Part shown: piece after piece, positions 10,061 through 19,089 of the stretch
How positions within the stretch are numbered: position 1 is the stretch's first letter
How the letters are laid out: every line of letters begins with the position of its first letter
Origin: Polyangia bacterium
GTDB taxonomy: Bacteria; Myxococcota_A; Polyangia; Nannocystales; Nannocystaceae
Length of the DNA: 64,000 nt
NCBI GenBank assembly: GCA_030430565.1
Contig: JAUIKS010000012.1
Coordinates: 186,001-250,000, forward strand
Direction of reading: 5' to 3'
Made by a program: the position numbers and the translations under genes
The notes under the pieces: model-generated
What the model saw: only the letters and a program-made list of their open reading frames with translations
Told to the model about the DNA's origin: nothing
Databases searched by the model: none

Positions 10061-10801
10061 CTAATCCTCGCCGCCGATCGCCACGACCGTCGCGCGCTCG
10101 GGCTCGACGACCGCGAGGCCGAAGGAGAAGGTGAACACGGTCAGGACCCCGAAGGAGCTCGGGCCGTGATTGGTGAAGAAGCGCGCGCCGGCGGTCCGCT
10201 GGGCGATGAAGTTCTTGCTGCGCGAGCGCGCGTGGTCCTCGGGCATGCGCGGCCCGCCGTAGACCAGCTCGCCGGCGAGCGCCCGCGCGAGCAGCTCCCT
10301 CGCCTCCTCGCGGGGCAGCTCGCGCCAGCCGTCGCCGAGCGGGAAGAGATCGCAGACGAGCGCGACCGCGTCCGCGAAGTCTCGGGGCGCGCGGGGGGCC
10401 GCGGTGAGTGAACGGCAGCTGCGCACGAGACCCATCGGGATGCCGTTCCAGCGCGGGGCGGGGAGATACAGCCGCGGTCGCGTCTTGATCGTCGCGAGCT
10501 GTGTGCGCGCGAGCGCCCAGCGACGCAGATCGCGGGGCGGGCTCGGGCTCAGGGCGGCGAGCGGCGTGCGGTTGAGCGCGAGCAGCTTGTCTCGGATCTG
10601 CGCTTGACCGGACGGCGGGTACCCCTGCGAGACCGCGCGGCGCAGGCACGCCTCGGTGAAGGGACGGAGCGCGTGACGGGCTCGATCGGGATCCTGCTCG
10701 CAGGCGTCGAGCGCCCACGCGATCGCCTGGGGCAGCGCGCCGGTGTCCCAGAACAGCTGGTAGTGCTGGCGCCAGGTCTCGACGCTCCAACCGAACAGCA
10801 T
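10061..10801 (-). CDS. Hypothetical protein
   Basis: Encodes 246 residues that I do not recognise. It has no signal peptide or clear membrane helix; the start, MLFGWSVETWRQHYQLFWDTG, is aromatic-rich. The middle is Arg- and Pro-rich. The C-terminus (HGPSSFGVLTVFTFSFGLAVVEPERATVVAIGGED) reads like beta strands. It is convergent with the response regulator, with only 7 bp between the stops, so it belongs to another transcription unit. A TACGAT box 8 nt before the ATG supports the start. Confidence 0.7.
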   Translation of the reverse strand: MLFGWSVETWRQHYQLFWDTGALPQAIAWALDACEQDPDRARHALRPFTEACLRRAVSQGYPPSGQAQIRDKLLALNRTPLAALSPSPPRDLRRWALARTQLATIKTRPRLYLPAPRWNGIPMGLVRSCRSLTAAPRAPRDFADAVALVCDLFPLGDGWRELPREEARELLARALAGELVYGGPRMPEDHARSRSKNFIAQRTAGARFFTNHGPSSFGVLTVFTFSFGLAVVEPERATVVAIGGED

Positions 10802-10809
10802 CGACGGTC

Positions 10810-10815
10810 ATCGTA
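10810..10815 (-). promoter_or_regulatory. -10 box TACGAT
   Basis: TACGAT ends 8 nt before the ATG at 10801, without a Shine-Dalgarno between. Confidence 0.4.
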
Positions 10816-10944
10816 GCGGCGCTCGCCCGCGTTCGGGCTCCGATCGTGCATCGACGGCCAGCCGCGCGAGCGAGTTGATGCCGAGGCCGACGCGCCGCGC
10901 CGCGCGTCGCGGCGCGCGCCGGCGGGCGCGCAAAGCCGCGCGAC

Positions 10945-10996
10945 GCAAAAATTCGGCGCCCGCGGCGGCGAGCGGGCGCCGGGCGATCGCTTTTTT
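10945..10996. terminator. Bidirectional terminator-like hairpin
   Basis: Perfect 9-bp stem GGCGCCCGC/GCGGGCGCC (10955-10963 and 10972-10980) with an 8-base loop. On the minus strand the stem is followed directly by a T-rich run; on the plus strand six T's follow after ten bases. No gene ends next to it, so its role as a terminator is uncertain. Confidence 0.35.
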
Positions 10997-11148
10997 CATC
11001 TACGGCGTACTGCTGACATGTGGGAGAGCCGCACGCACGCGCGCACCGCGTCACGCCCGGGGCGGGCTGGACGGAGATCAGCGCGCGCGTCTCGGCGGGT
11101 CGTGGTTCTCACACAGGTCTGGAGCGCGACGTGCGATCGTCGGGCTGG

Positions 11149-14100
11149 ATGACGCAGCCCTCGCGCGCGCAGCTCTACCCCGGGGTCGTCCTGGAGGGGC
11201 GCTATCGGATCGAGCGACGGCTCGGCGTCGGCGGAATGGGAGAGGTGTTCCTTGCGACACGTCTCTCGCTCGGCGACGCGGTCGCGATCAAGTGCCTGCT
11301 GCCCAGCTGTGACTCGCCCGAGATGCGCGCGCGCTTCCTGCTCGAGGTGCAGACGGCGGCCCGCGTGCGGCACCCGAGCGTGGTCGAGATCCACGACTTC
11401 GGCGAGCCCCGCGGCGGCCTGCCGTACATGGTCATGGAGTACCTGGAGGGGCCGACGCTGGCCGAGGTGCTCGAGCGGCAGGGGGCGCTGCCGGTCGAGC
11501 GCGCGCTGCCGCTGTTCGCCGAGATCTGCGCGGCGGTCGAGGCGGCGCACCGCCGCGGCGTCGTCCACCGCGATCTCAAGCCCGCGAACGTGATCATCGC
11601 GCGCAGCGACGACGGGCGCGCGCTCGCCAAGGTCCTGGACTTCGGCATCGCGCAGCGCGCGGGCGCGGGGCGACGCCTGACCTCGCCGGGCGCGATCGTC
11701 GGGACCGCGTGCTACATGGCGCCGGAGCAGGTCCTCGGCGAGGAGGTCGGGCCGGGCGCGGACATCTTCTCGCTCGGCGTGATGCTCTACGAGCTCGTGA
11801 CCGGCGCGCGCCCCTTCGAAGGCGCGCGCCCGGCCGAGACGCTGATGCGCACCGCCGAGGGTCGCTACGCGCCGCCCGAGGAGCGGGTCCCCGATCTTCC
11901 CGAGGCGGTGCGCGCCGCGATCGCGCGCGCGCTGCAACGTGTCCCAGAAGACAGGCCTTCCAGCACGCTGGCGCTCGCGGCGATGGCCGGGGCGGGCGCG
12001 GGCGAGCGCGGCGTCGACCGGTTTGACGACGCGACGACGATGATGACGACGGCGCGGGGGATCGGCGGTCACGCGCCGACCCTGCACGCGCCGGTGGGAG
12101 AGCTCCAGACCGGCGCGTCGGCGCCGGAGCTGGCCTCGACCGGGGTGGGCGCGACCGCGGCGCGGACGGAGGCGCGCGGGGATCGGGTCGCGCTCGCGGC
12201 ACCGCAATTCGAGCGCTTCGTCGGGCGGGCGCGGGAGCTCGAGCGTCTGCGCGAGCGCTGGGCCGCCGCGGGCCGTAACGAGCAGCCGATCGCGATCGTC
12301 ACGGGCGCGTCGGGGGTCGGCAAGACCCGGCTCGTGCGGGCGCTGTGCGAGTCGCTGCGCGAGGGCGCCGCGCCGCCGCTGATCCTGCGCGGGCGGTTCT
12401 TCGCCTACGAGGGCGAGCAGGCGTCTTCCTTCGCGACCTTCCTCGGCATGCTCGACGGCGCCTCGCCGGGACGTCGGCCGCCGACCTCGGGTGAGTATCG
12501 ACTGGTCGGGCCCGGGGCCGCCGACGCCTCCGCGCGCTCGGTGGTCGAGATCGTCGAGGCCTTCGCCGCGCGGATCGAGGGTCGCCGCGCGCTGCTCGTT
12601 TTCGACGACCTGCACGCGGCCCGGCGCGTGGAGCTCGAGCTGATCGATCACCTGCGCCGCCTGGTCGCCGCGCGCGGCGGGCTCGTCGTCGCGACCCTGG
12701 AGCGCGAGGGCGCGGGCGCCGACGTCACGACATGGCTCCTCGGACATACGCGGCGACGCAGCTGCGCGCTGCTCGAGCTCGGCCCGCTCGACGCGGGCGA
12801 GGTCCGCGACTGGCTCTCCGGGGTGTTCGGCGCGCTGCGCCTGCGGCCGCAGGAGCTGCAGCGGCTGCTGCAGGTGACCGGCGGCAACCCCTACTATCTC
12901 GAGGAGACCGTGCGCCACTTGGTGGTCCGGGGCGCGCTGCGTCGCGACCAGGCGAGCGGGAGCTGGGTGTTCGAACGCTTCGCGCGGGGCGTCGACGCGC
13001 TGCCGGAGACGATCGGGAGCTTGGTCCGCGCGCGCCTCGAGGCGCTCGACGCCGACCCGAAGAGCGCCCCGCTGCGCGCGACGCTGGAGCAGGCGGCGGC
13101 GCTCGGCGACGAGTTCTGCTTCGACACCCTGCAGCTCGCCTGCGGGCTCGACGAGGACGCGCTCGAGGAGCAGATCGAGCTGGCGCTCGCGCGCCAGCTG
13201 CTCGACGAGGACGGCGTGTCGGTCGGCAACGACTACCGCTTCCACGGGCCGGCGCTGCGCGAGGTGCTGTACGCGGGCATGAGCCGGCGTCGGCGTCGGC
13301 GGGCGCACAAGCGCGCCGTCGCGGCGCTGCGCGAGCGCTACCCCGGGGAGAGCCGGCGGCTGGCGCACGCGCTCGCCTACCACCACGAGGCGCTGCAGGA
13401 CTGGCCCGCGGCGCTTCGCAACGGCCTCGTCGCGCTCGAGGCCGCCTGCGCGCGGCAGGACAACGCGCGCGCCGAGCAGGCGCTCGCGCGCGCCGAGCGT
13501 GCGCGGGACCAGCTCGAGCGTGACGGCGAGGCGCTGACGGCCGAGGAGCGCGCGCGCTTCGCCTGGCTCGCGGGCGTGCTGCACTCGAGGACAGGTCGGT
13601 TCGAGCAGGCGCGCGCGGACCTGCTGCGCGCCGACGAGGCCGCGCGCGCGGCCGGCGACGCGGCGCTCTCGCTCGAGGTCGCGCTGACGCTCGCGCGCTG
13701 CCTGCTCGGCCTCGCCGAGCACGAGGAGGCGGTGCGCACCGCCGACGACGTGCACGCGCGCGCCGAGGCGAAGGGCGCGCGGGAGGTGTCCCTGCGGGCG
13801 CGGGTGTTCGCGGCCAGCGTGCGCACGCGCCAGGGACGAACCGACGAGGCCGCGCGCAGGATCGAGGAGGTCCTGCGCGCGCTCGACGGGCGCGACCCCG
13901 AGGCGCTGCGCGCCGAGGCCCACCGCGAGCGCGCGTGGCAGCACCTCAAGCTCGGCGAGTACCTCGACGCGGAGCGCCACGTCGAGCGCGCGCTGACCCT
14001 GGCGCGCGCCAGCCACGACCGTCACGCGCTGTACTCGGCGATCAGCGCGAAGGCGGCGCTGCTGGCCGAGAGTCAGCGCAGCGACGAGGCGCTCGCCGTG

Positions 14101-14715
14101 CAGCAGGAGGCGCTGGAGCTCGCGCGCGGGCTGTGCCTGCGGCGGCGCGAGGCGATCGAGCTCGCCAACCTCGGCGAGGCCTACTTCGAGCTCGGCGACA
14201 TCCCCGGGGCGCGCGGGCGGTTCCTCGAGGCGCTCGAGATCTTCATCGAGATCGGCGACCGCGCCTGCGAGGGCGACTGCCGCGTCAACGTCGGTCGCGC
14301 GCTGCTGCGCGGCGGCGAGCTCGCGGACGCGATCGCGATGCTCGAGCGCGCGCGGGAGCTGTGCGCGGCGACCGAGCGCCAGGAGTACGCCGCGATCGCG
14401 TCGCTGCACCTGGGCGAGGCGTACCTGCAGCGCGGGGCGCTGGACGACGCCGAGCTCGCGCTGGCGAGCGCGCACGAGAGCTTCCGCGAGCAGGCCTCGC
14501 CGCTGACCTGGCGCGCCGCGTTCGTCCGCGCCCGGCTCGCGCGCGCGAGGGGGGACGAAGGCGCGGCGCGGGGGTGGGTCGAGGAGGCGCTCGAGCGGCT
14601 CGCGCGACGACGAGAGCGCCTGCCGGCGCACGTCGACCCACGCGCCGTCGAGGCCGAGGCGCAGCCCGTGCGGGCGCTGCTCGCCGCGCTCGACCGGGAC
14701 GCGCAGCGCGGCTGA
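11149..14715 (+). CDS. Ser/Thr kinase fused to AAA-type ATPase and TPR array
   Basis: Encodes 1188 residues. Kinase domain about 20-275: Gly loop RLGVGGMGEV, VAIK, catalytic HRDLKPAN (Asp142), DFGIA, and APEQ. A Thr/Met-rich linker follows. An ORC/NACHT-like ATPase begins near 360 (FVGRARELERLRERW) with Walker A GASGVGKT at 386-393 and Walker B ALLVFDDLH. The second half is alpha-helical with many TPR-like repeats (for example ANLGEAYFELGDIPGARGRFLEAL). This PknK-like layout is common in myxobacteria, where the ATPase/TPR part scaffolds or senses. Cytosolic, no membrane helix. Start chosen at ATG 11149, 8 nt after GATCGT and 21 codons before the Gly loop; an upstream GTG is in frame but precedes non-conserved sequence. 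Confidence 0.92.
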   Translation: MTQPSRAQLYPGVVLEGRYRIERRLGVGGMGEVFLATRLSLGDAVAIKCLLPSCDSPEMRARFLLEVQTAARVRHPSVVEIHDFGEPRGGLPYMVMEYLEGPTLAEVLERQGALPVERALPLFAEICAAVEAAHRRGVVHRDLKPANVIIARSDDGRALAKVLDFGIAQRAGAGRRLTSPGAIVGTACYMAPEQVLGEEVGPGADIFSLGVMLYELVTGARPFEGARPAETLMRTAEGRYAPPEERVPDLPEAVRAAIARALQRVPEDRPSSTLALAAMAGAGAGERGVDRFDDATTMMTTARGIGGHAPTLHAPVGELQTGASAPELASTGVGATAARTEARGDRVALAAPQFERFVGRARELERLRERWAAAGRNEQPIAIVTGASGVGKTRLVRALCESLREGAAPPLILRGRFFAYEGEQASSFATFLGMLDGASPGRRPPTSGEYRLVGPGAADASARSVVEIVEAFAARIEGRRALLVFDDLHAARRVELELIDHLRRLVAARGGLVVATLEREGAGADVTTWLLGHTRRRSCALLELGPLDAGEVRDWLSGVFGALRLRPQELQRLLQVTGGNPYYLEETVRHLVVRGALRRDQASGSWVFERFARGVDALPETIGSLVRARLEALDADPKSAPLRATLEQAAALGDEFCFDTLQLACGLDEDALEEQIELALARQLLDEDGVSVGNDYRFHGPALREVLYAGMSRRRRRRAHKRAVAALRERYPGESRRLAHALAYHHEALQDWPAALRNGLVALEAACARQDNARAEQALARAERARDQLERDGEALTAEERARFAWLAGVLHSRTGRFEQARADLLRADEAARAAGDAALSLEVALTLARCLLGLAEHEEAVRTADDVHARAEAKGAREVSLRARVFAASVRTRQGRTDEAARRIEEVLRALDGRDPEALRAEAHRERAWQHLKLGEYLDAERHVERALTLARASHDRHALYSAISAKAALLAESQRSDEALAVQQEALELARGLCLRRREAIELANLGEAYFELGDIPGARGRFLEALEIFIEIGDRACEGDCRVNVGRALLRGGELADAIAMLERARELCAATERQEYAAIASLHLGEAYLQRGALDDAELALASAHESFREQASPLTWRAAFVRARLARARGDEGAARGWVEEALERLARRRERLPAHVDPRAVEAEAQPVRALLAALDRDAQRG

Positions 14716-14749
14716 GGCGACGCCGACGGGCGCCGGCGCGGCGAGCTTG

Positions 14750-14755
14750 TACAAT
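14750..14755 (+). promoter_or_regulatory. -10 box TACAAT for the RCC1 lipoprotein
   Basis: TACAAT ends 9 nt before the ATG at 14765; the box begins 35 bases after the kinase stop. Confidence 0.5.
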
Positions 14756-14764
14756 AGGGCGCGA

Positions 14765-16843
14765 ATGGACGTCCGATGTCCAAACAGACAGGCAGCGGCG
14801 TGGCGACGCGCGCTCGCGCTCAGCGCGGGCGGATCGCTGCTGGTCGGCTGCTTCTCGGGCGTCTACCTGCTGGGCGAGCCGTGCATCGCCGATCGCGAGT
14901 GCGCGCCGATGTACGCCTGCGAGGACGGCTTCTGCGGCGGGCCGCCCGGACCTGAGCCGAGCGACAGCGACGCCAGCAGCACCGGGACGACGGGCTCGGA
15001 GAGCAGCACCGGCGAGGCCGTCTGCGGCGACGGCGTCGCGGAGTTCCCCGAGGAGTGTGACGACGGCAACGACGAAGATAGCGACGCCTGCACCAACGCG
15101 TGCACGCTCGCGCGCTGCGGCGACGGGGTGGTCGGGCAGGGTGAGGAGTGCGACGACGGCGACGAGCTCGACGACAACGGCTGCACCAACCACTGCACCG
15201 TCGCGATCTGCGGCGACGGGGTGGTCTCGCAGGGCGAGGAGTGCGACGACGGCAACGACGAGGATCACGACGCCTGCATCAACGCGTGCACCAAGGCGGT
15301 CTGCGGCGACGGGGTCATCTGGGTCAGCCTCGAGGAGGACGAGCACGAGTACTGCGACGACGGCAACGACGACAACGACGACGCCTGCACCAACGACTGC
15401 CAGGGCGCGCGGCTGATCAGCTCGGTCGCGGCCGGCCAGCGCCACACCTGCGTCGTGCACGGGACCGGGCGCGTGCGCTGCTGGGGCGACAACGGCGTCG
15501 GGCAGCTCGGCTACCCCGGCTACCCGGCGCTCGGCGGCGCCGACACCCCGGCGGAAACCTTCGACGGCTTCCCGCCCGGCCTCGACGCGGATGTCGACCT
15601 GGGCGTCGCGGTGCGGACCATCGTCGCCGGCGACACGCACACCTGCGGCCTGGGCTTCGACGGCGCGGTGCGCTGCTGGGGGCAGGGCGCGTCGGGGCAG
15701 CTGGGCTACGGCGACGACGACAACATCGGCTTCGAGCAGACGCCCCACGAGCGCTACTCGCAGCTCGACGGCGGCGGCGTCGTGCCGCTGTTCGGCGACG
15801 AGCCGAACGTCCCGGTCGTGCAGCTGACCGCCGGCGCCGCGCACACCTGCGCGCTGCTCGAGAATCAGACCGTGCGCTGCTGGGGGAACAACAGCTACGG
15901 GCAGCTGGGCTCGGGGACATCTGGGGACATCGGCGATCAGGAGGGCGAGCACGCCGTCGAGGTCGACATCGGCAGCCCGCTCGGCGTCGACGAGGTCGTC
16001 GCCGGCGACTGGCACACCTGCGTCAAGCTCCGCGTCCCGGCCGACACCCCCGGCGAGATCCGCTGCTGGGGTCGCAACAGCGCCGGGCAGCTGGGCTACG
16101 GCGACCCGACGATCCAGACGATCGGGCTCAGCGAGACGCCGGCGCAGTTCTACGCGGAGCACGGCCTCGGCCCCGTGCAGTTCCAGGCCGCGGGTGAGGA
16201 GTACCAGGTCACGCACCTCGCGGCCGGCGAGAGCCACACCTGCGCGCTGCTCGACCCCGACGAGGTGCGCTGCTGGGGCAACAATAACCACGGGCAGCTG
16301 GGCTACGGCACCAACGAGCTCGAGGGCTTCGGCGCGACCGTCGGCGCGCAGGAGACCCCGGTCGCGTTCTACGCCCAGCTCGACGCGGCGCTCAACAAGC
16401 TGACGCGGGGCAGCGTGCAGCTGCGGCAGCCCAACGCGGCCGTCGACATCGAGCGGATCGCCGCGGGCGCGTCGCGGACCTGCGTCGTGCTCAGCGACAA
16501 CAGCGTGCGCTGCTGGGGCAACAACTTCGTCGGCCGCCTCGGCTACGGGCACGACGAGCACCGCGTCGGCGACGACGAGACCCCGCTGGAGTACTACCTG
16601 GAGCTCGGCAGCAACGACTTCGAGGTCAGCGTCGGCGTCGGCGATCAGGTCAACGCGGTCTCGGTCGCGCGCGACCACGCCTGCGCGCTGCTCACCCACG
16701 GCGGGCGCGTGCGCTGCTGGGGCGAGGGCGACGACGGCCGCCTCGGCTACGGCGCCATCACGCGGATCGGCGACACCCAGCGGACGCCGGTCGAGCACTA
16801 CAAGCAGCACTTCGACGGCAACGGCGACGTCCAGGTGTTCTAG
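14765..16843 (+). CDS. Lipoprotein with Cys-rich DUF4215 repeats and seven RCC1 repeats
   Basis: Encodes 692 residues. The signal peptide ends in lipobox LLVGC, so it is a lipoprotein. A short Cys-rich segment and a Ser/Thr/Gly/Glu spacer follow, then four DUF4215-type repeats (pattern CGDGV...EECDDGN...DACTNAC). The remainder is seven blocks carrying the RCC1 signature RCWG.N..GQLGYG; counting each RCWG gives seven, which suits a closed seven-bladed propeller. Each block has a paired HTC or ACALL strand. RCC1-like propellers are protein-binding platforms; here one would be displayed on the cell surface (inference). Codon and residue repetition means parts of the gene are internally repetitive. 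Next genes are on the same strand but 275 bp away. Confidence 0.93.
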   Translation: MDVRCPNRQAAAWRRALALSAGGSLLVGCFSGVYLLGEPCIADRECAPMYACEDGFCGGPPGPEPSDSDASSTGTTGSESSTGEAVCGDGVAEFPEECDDGNDEDSDACTNACTLARCGDGVVGQGEECDDGDELDDNGCTNHCTVAICGDGVVSQGEECDDGNDEDHDACINACTKAVCGDGVIWVSLEEDEHEYCDDGNDDNDDACTNDCQGARLISSVAAGQRHTCVVHGTGRVRCWGDNGVGQLGYPGYPALGGADTPAETFDGFPPGLDADVDLGVAVRTIVAGDTHTCGLGFDGAVRCWGQGASGQLGYGDDDNIGFEQTPHERYSQLDGGGVVPLFGDEPNVPVVQLTAGAAHTCALLENQTVRCWGNNSYGQLGSGTSGDIGDQEGEHAVEVDIGSPLGVDEVVAGDWHTCVKLRVPADTPGEIRCWGRNSAGQLGYGDPTIQTIGLSETPAQFYAEHGLGPVQFQAAGEEYQVTHLAAGESHTCALLDPDEVRCWGNNNHGQLGYGTNELEGFGATVGAQETPVAFYAQLDAALNKLTRGSVQLRQPNAAVDIERIAAGASRTCVVLSDNSVRCWGNNFVGRLGYGHDEHRVGDDETPLEYYLELGSNDFEVSVGVGDQVNAVSVARDHACALLTHGGRVRCWGEGDDGRLGYGAITRIGDTQRTPVEHYKQHFDGNGDVQVF

Positions 16844-16940
16844 TGGATATGTCTTTTCGGTCTAGGTCACGCGCGGCGCTCGTGCTGCTGCTCGGCTAGT
16901 AGGCGACGGTCACTCGAAATAAATTGCTCGTGGATGGCTG

Positions 16941-16946
16941 TATAAT
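16941..16946 (+). promoter_or_regulatory. Candidate -10 box TATAAT upstream of the sigma factor gene
   Basis: A consensus TATAAT in an AT-rich patch of the 275-bp gap (16844-17118). No matching TTGACA lies 16-18 bp upstream. It is about 170 bases ahead of the sigma factor start, so it would give a long leader. Nothing else was recognised in this gap. Confidence 0.3.
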
Positions 16947-17108
16947 TGATTCTATTGCGCCGGGGCGATGAAATCGCGCCGCGCGAGCGCACACGCCCAA
17001 AACGGTGGTTGTGCGCGTCTCAGCGCGCGATTGCGCTTAGTCCGCGGGCCTCAACGCGGTCGCGGAGAAAAAACTGTGATCCTACGCAATTGTTTTTTTT
17101 GCCGCCGG

Positions 17109-17114
17109 TACTGT
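17109..17114 (+). promoter_or_regulatory. -10-like box TACTGT next to the sigma factor start
   Basis: TACTGT ends 4 nt before GTG 17119, a little tighter than the spacing at other presumed leaderless genes. Confidence 0.3.
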
Positions 17115-17118
17115 CACC

Positions 17119-17757
17119 GTGGGTCTCAGCCCCCGACCAAACGTCATGCTGGTGCAACTCGCCGACACCTCGAATTTCTCGCGCCCTGTGGCGGCGCCGC
17201 GCTCGCGAACGGCCCGCGAGCCCGATCTTCGCGCGCAGGAGCGCGCGCTGCTCGAGGGGATCCGGTCGGGCGACCGGCGAGCGCAGCGCGCTTTCTACGA
17301 GCGCTACCACCGGCAGGTCCGCGGTCACCTGTTTCGCCTGCTCGCCAGCGAGGCCGACGTCGACGACGCGCTGCAGACCGTGTTCACGCGCGCGTTCACT
17401 GGGCTGGCGACCTTCAAGGGCGAGTCCACGCTCAAGACCTGGCTGTACCGGATCACGGTCAACACGGCGCGCAACTCGATGCGTCACGACTTCCGCCAGA
17501 GCCGGCTCAAGCGCGCGTTCCACTGGTTCCACCAGAGCCGCAGCCAGCGGCACGAGGACAGCCCCGCGCTGATCCACGACGAGGCGCGGCGCATGCTGCA
17601 GCAGCTCAAGCCGAAGCTGCGCGAGGTCTTCGTGCTCTACCACCACGAGGGCCTCAACCTGCGCGAGATCGCCGAGGTCGTGGGTCGCCCGATCTCGACG
17701 GTCGGCGATCGCCTGACGCGGGCGCGGCGGCAGCTGCAGGCGATGGTCCGCGCGTAA
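17119..17757 (+). CDS. ECF-type RNA polymerase sigma factor
   Basis: Encodes 212 residues with the two-domain layout of ECF sigma factors. Region 2 spans about 45-110 (AFYERYHRQVRGHLFRLL, DVDDALQTVFTRAF, then STLKTWLYRITVNTARNSMR for promoter melting and -10 contact). Region 4 spans about 150-205 (LREVFVLYHHEGLNLREIAEVVGRPISTVGDRLTRARRQL), a helix-turn-helix for the -35. There is no adjacent obvious anti-sigma gene; the next gene encodes a membrane protein with TPR-like helices that might serve such a role, but it lacks an anti-sigma signature. Start is GTG 17119 or ATG 17146; the conserved part is unaffected. Confidence 0.93.
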   Translation: MGLSPRPNVMLVQLADTSNFSRPVAAPRSRTAREPDLRAQERALLEGIRSGDRRAQRAFYERYHRQVRGHLFRLLASEADVDDALQTVFTRAFTGLATFKGESTLKTWLYRITVNTARNSMRHDFRQSRLKRAFHWFHQSRSQRHEDSPALIHDEARRMLQQLKPKLREVFVLYHHEGLNLREIAEVVGRPISTVGDRLTRARRQLQAMVRA

Positions 17758-17816
17758 TCCCGCGCCCCGCCGGCCGCGCGCCGTCGCGGTCGTTGCTGCC
17801 CGCGGTCCTCGCGGTC

Positions 17817-17822
17817 TACCAT
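17817..17822 (+). promoter_or_regulatory. -10 box TACCAT
   Basis: TACCAT ends 10 nt before GTG 17833. Confidence 0.4.
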
Positions 17823-17832
17823 CGACGCGCGC

Positions 17833-18858
17833 GTGACGAGCAGCGACCGAGGGCGGGGGCGGTGTGTGGTGCTTCGGCCAGGTCGGAGCTGGCGCGCGCG
17901 CGCCCTCGCGGCGTCGCTGCTGCTCGCGTCGGCGCCGCTGCCCGCCGCGGTGCGGGCTGCGGAGCAGGCGCCCGCCGAGGACGTCGACGCGCCGGCCGAG
18001 CCCGCGCGGGAGCCCGCGCCCGCCTCCGACATGCAGACCGCGACCAAGCTGTTCGAGCAGGCCCGCGCCCGTCAGCGCCGCGGTGACCTCGTCGGCGCGA
18101 TCGCGCTGCTGGAGGACGCGCTCGCGGTCAGCCCGGAGGCGCCGGAGTACACCAAGGCCCGCGGGACGCTGCTGTACGCGCTCGCGGGCGCTTGTCATCA
18201 GCTGCACGATAAGTCAGGCGCGAGCGAGCCGCTGCGCGACGCCCAGCGCTTCCTCGGCGAGTACGCGGAGACGCTCGACCCGAGCGATCGCGCGAGCCGA
18301 GCCGACGTCGAGCGTCAGCAGGCGATCCTCGCGGCGAAGCTGCAGACGATCGCCGCCGAGGAGGAAGCCGCGCGCGAGGCCGAGGCGCAGCGCGTGGCCG
18401 AGGAGGCAGCCCGCGCGGCCCAGGAGCGCGCGACCCTGACCGAGGCGCGCGCCGAGCTCTCTGAGCTCGCGGAGCCGCGGACGCCGGTGGTCAGCGAGCC
18501 CCCGCCCCCCAGCCTCGAGGCCGCGCGGATGGTGATCGCGGGCGGGCTGCTGACGGGCTTCGGCGCCGTCGGCCTGATCACCATGGGCTCGGCGATGGCG
18601 GTCGGCGCGGCGCGGGATCGCCAGACGCAGCAGATCACGAGCGAGCCGGAGCACGACCACAACCTGGTCGACGAGCTCAGCGAGGAGGGGCGGCGCGCCA
18701 ATAACATCGCGTGGGTCGGCGGGATCGTCGGGGGAGCGCTGCTCGTGACGGGCGCGTCGCTGCTCGCCGCGGGGGTCTACAAGCGTCGCCGCGAGCTGGT
18801 GATCGCGCCGGCGGTCGGGCGCGCGAGCGCCGGCCTGTGGCTGTCCACGAGCTTTTAG
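17833..18858 (+). CDS. Exported TPR-like protein with two C-terminal membrane helices
   Basis: Encodes 341 residues of no named family. An Arg-rich N-terminus and signal peptide (ALAASLLLASAPLPAAVRA) lead to an Ala/Pro/Glu spacer, then TPR-like helices at about 65-150 (ATKLFEQARARQRRGDLVGAIALLEDAL), a long Glu/Ala/Arg coiled coil at about 160-215, and two hydrophobic helices near 235-265 and 290-320. Such TPR-plus-two-helix proteins are frequent next to kinases in myxobacterial genomes. It lies between a sigma factor gene and a Ser/Thr kinase gene on the same strand, suggesting an envelope-signalling context (inference). Function unknown. Confidence 0.8.
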   Translation: MTSSDRGRGRCVVLRPGRSWRARALAASLLLASAPLPAAVRAAEQAPAEDVDAPAEPAREPAPASDMQTATKLFEQARARQRRGDLVGAIALLEDALAVSPEAPEYTKARGTLLYALAGACHQLHDKSGASEPLRDAQRFLGEYAETLDPSDRASRADVERQQAILAAKLQTIAAEEEAAREAEAQRVAEEAARAAQERATLTEARAELSELAEPRTPVVSEPPPPSLEAARMVIAGGLLTGFGAVGLITMGSAMAVGAARDRQTQQITSEPEHDHNLVDELSEEGRRANNIAWVGGIVGGALLVTGASLLAAGVYKRRRELVIAPAVGRASAGLWLSTSF

Positions 18859-18872
18859 AAGGCCCCAGTAGG

Positions 18873-18890
18873 TCCTAGTCGGTTCTAGGA
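18873..18890. repeat. Short inverted repeat after the TPR gene
   Basis: TCCTAG and CTAGGA separated by six bases, 15 bp after the stop at 18858. No T-run follows, so it is not a standard terminator. Confidence 0.35.
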
Positions 18891-19089
18891 GGCTCGAGGC
18901 GGCGCGCTGGCGCGAGGCGAGAGCCTCGGCCCGCGTCGCGCGTTGAAGACTCCGGTGAGATCCGCGATCCTGGGCCCCGGAATGCGCCGCGGCGACCCCA
19001 GCGCGCGCGACCCAGCGAAGCCGGGGGCGCGCGATGACGACACGGCCAGGGCGCGCGCGCGCTCGGCGGGCGTCGCCGCGTCTTCGAAC

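Larger units (their letters stand above)
10802..11148. other. 347-bp divergent intergenic region
   Basis: Separates the unknown minus-strand gene from the kinase at 11149. It holds the TACGAT box of the former (10810-10815), a GATCGT box 8 nt before the latter (11135-11140), a strong GC hairpin flanked by A and T runs (10945-10996), and one ACATGT at 11016-11021. No gene is evident; a plus-strand frame open from 11020 lacks a recognisable start. Confidence 0.5.

Noticed and set aside
10996..14754. A 1252-codon open frame on the minus strand opposite the kinase/ATPase/TPR gene
   Set aside because: Composition is Arg/Ala/Leu-rich with no motif; it mirrors the third-position GC bias of the real gene on the plus strand, which has kinase and Walker motifs.
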